A stretch of 7,073 nucleotides of DNA from Cyclobacteriaceae bacterium. GTDB taxonomy: Bacteria; Bacteroidota; Bacteroidia; Cytophagales; Cyclobacteriaceae. Position numbers and translations under genes: made by a program. The notes beneath the pieces are model-generated. The model was not told where the DNA came from. It worked only from the letters and a program-made list of their open reading frames with translations, and ran no database searches. The first letter of the stretch is position 1. Every line of letters starts with the position of its first letter. This document shows, piece by piece, positions 6,548 to 7,073 of this stretch. Where the stretch lies: the NCBI GenBank assembly GCA_030589835.1, contig JAUUZS010000219.1:1-7073 (forward strand), given 5' to 3'.

Positions 6548-6655
6548 TTTAGCCCTCGTAAGGGCGATATATTCCGCCCATACGAGGGCTAAATCACTAT
6601 TACTATTGATACCCGGCGCATTGCACCGGGCTAATATATGTCGCTCTTTCAGAGC
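6548..6655. repeat. REP-like palindromic element with three hairpins
   Basis: There are three consecutive inverted repeats. At 6548-6593, tttagccctcgta pairs perfectly with tacgagggctaaa (13 bp), followed by an A-A mismatch, five more pairs (GGGCG/CGCCC) and an 8-base loop. At 6612-6630, CCCGG pairs with CCGGG, with an inner GC-ATT-GC hairpin. At 6643-6655, GCTCT-TTC-AGAGC. On the minus strand this reads GCTCTGAAAGAGCGACATAT, then GCCCGGTGCAATGCGCCGGG, then the long hairpin. I recognise this layout from multi-copy intergenic repeats in Bacteroidota and other phyla, of the kind mobilised by REP-associated tyrosine (IS200/IS605-like) transposases. No transposase is in the window, and copy number cannot be judged from one locus. 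Confidence 0.7.
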
Positions 6656-6693
6656 TTGTTGAATCTTCGTAAAGTATAAGAAAGAAGAATATA

Positions 6694-6725
6694 GAACAAT
6701 TGAACAAAAGAACATTTGAATTATG
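6694..6725. repeat. Degenerate 8-bp tandem repeat (GAACnnnn)
   Basis: Four consecutive 8-base units read GAACAATT, GAACAAAA, GAACATTT and GAATTATG. The first four bases are constant in three units and the rest is AT-rich. It sits just beyond the REP-like element, so it may be the edge of the same element or independent low-complexity DNA. No function is apparent. Confidence 0.5.
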
Positions 6726-6884
6726 AAAATAAGAAAAGCCTATAACTCAAATTTCATTCAGAACGCTCAATTTAAATTCTAAATTCCTCATTCAAATGCT
6801 CGAAGGTTCTTAATTCAGTTTTAATCAACATTAATTGATCTCCCATATGGTGGCTTCAATTCCAAATTGATTTAGGCTCTTATT

Positions 6885-7073
6885 TTACTCCTTAATTAAT
6901 TTCTTAATAACTATTCCTTCTTTAATCGTAAATATCACCGTGTAAATACCAGTATTAAACTTGCTTATATCTATCTCACCAACTAAAAAGTTTTTCTTTT
7001 CGATCATTTTTTGGCCAGCAATATTGAAAATATAAAGATCAGCAGTTTTTGGTGCAGAAATAAAAACCTTCAT
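6885..7073 (-). CDS. C-terminal part of a secreted protein with T9SS type A sorting domain (5' end outside window)
   Basis: These last 62 codons end at a TAA at 6885-6887. The sequence runs DLYIFNIAGQKMIEKK, then GEIDISKFNTGIYTVIF, then IVIKKLIKE. This is the Por_Secre_tail / TIGR04183 pattern: a beta-strand with Gly-Gln/Lys, the D(I/L)S-(K/L)-x-x-G-(I/V)Y turn and a final KKLIK. Such tails direct proteins across the outer membrane through the type IX system and are cleaved after export. The ATG at 7071-7073 coincides with the window edge and is probably an internal methionine, because sorting tails are not made alone. The functional domain lies outside the window, so the role of the protein is unknown. 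It is upstream of the GH92 gene in the same orientation but separated by about 490 bases of repeats. Confidence 0.8.
   Translation of the reverse strand: MKVFISAPKTADLYIFNIAGQKMIEKKNFLVGEIDISKFNTGIYTVIFTIKEGIVIKKLIKE

Larger units (their letters stand above)
6395..6884. other. Intergenic stretch of about 490 bases with repeats and GH92 promoter
   Basis: This lies between the stop of the T9SS-tailed gene and the GH92 start. From the GH92 side it holds the promoter candidate (6439-6469), a three-hairpin REP-like element (6548-6655) and an 8-bp degenerate tandem repeat (6694-6725). A weak AT-rich palindrome, TCAATT-CCA-AATTGA (6856-6870), lies just past the T9SS stop with no T-run typical of a terminator. 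A 64-codon frame across the hairpins (6521-6715, minus) is not considered a gene. I see nothing definite in 6726-6855. Confidence 0.65.

Noticed and set aside
6521..6715. 64-codon minus-strand frame across the hairpins
   Set aside because: It lies entirely over the REP-like palindromes and the start of the 8-bp repeat. Its composition follows the repeats and no domain is recognisable. Such frames in repeats are commonly misannotated.
1..7073. CRISPR array, tRNA or rRNA genes, toxin-antitoxin or phage-defence genes
   Set aside because: I saw no regularly spaced repeats, RNA gene signatures or defence-domain motifs.

Overview
The window looks like chromosomal DNA of a free-living Bacteroidota (Cytophagales/Flammeovirgaceae/Marinilabiliales-like; genus not determinable). 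The evidence is a type IX secretion (T9SS) C-terminal sorting tail, a LytS-type histidine kinase N-terminus, a GH92 mannosidase lipoprotein, promoter candidates of the Bacteroidota form TTTG-N19/20-TAnnTTTG, and mostly weak Shine-Dalgarno sequences. All recognisable intact or edge-truncated genes are on the minus strand, so transcription runs from high to low coordinates.

Read in the direction of transcription, the window holds these parts. (1) 7073-6885 is the last 62 codons of a secreted protein ending in a T9SS type A sorting domain. (2) 6884-6395 is a gene-free stretch with an 8-bp degenerate tandem repeat, a three-hairpin REP-like element and a promoter candidate. (3) 6394-4058 is a complete GH92 alpha-mannosidase lipoprotein with its catalytic residues in place. 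(4) 4040-3984 encodes 18 residues matching the extreme C-terminus of GlmS (glucosamine-6-phosphate synthase), with no GlmS body upstream. (5) 3872-2511 is a Tat-exported Gfo/Idh/MocA oxidoreductase of clearly higher GC. (6) 2510-2008 is a gene-poor stretch with a possible transposase scrap, a small ORF and a promoter candidate. (7) 2007-553 is a CotH-kinase-family lipoprotein. (8) 477-1 is the 5' part of a membrane sensor histidine kinase that runs off the window edge.

Functionally, the mannosidase and the exported oxidoreductase suggest glycan or sugar processing in the envelope. The CotH lipoprotein and the histidine kinase probably form a separate unit, and no SusC/SusD pair is visible. 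I do not see a complete new system. The most informative anomaly is the orphan GlmS tail wedged between the mannosidase and the oxidoreductase. It looks like an integration or rearrangement scar, and it coincides with a change in composition and with the lack of an evident promoter for the oxidoreductase gene.
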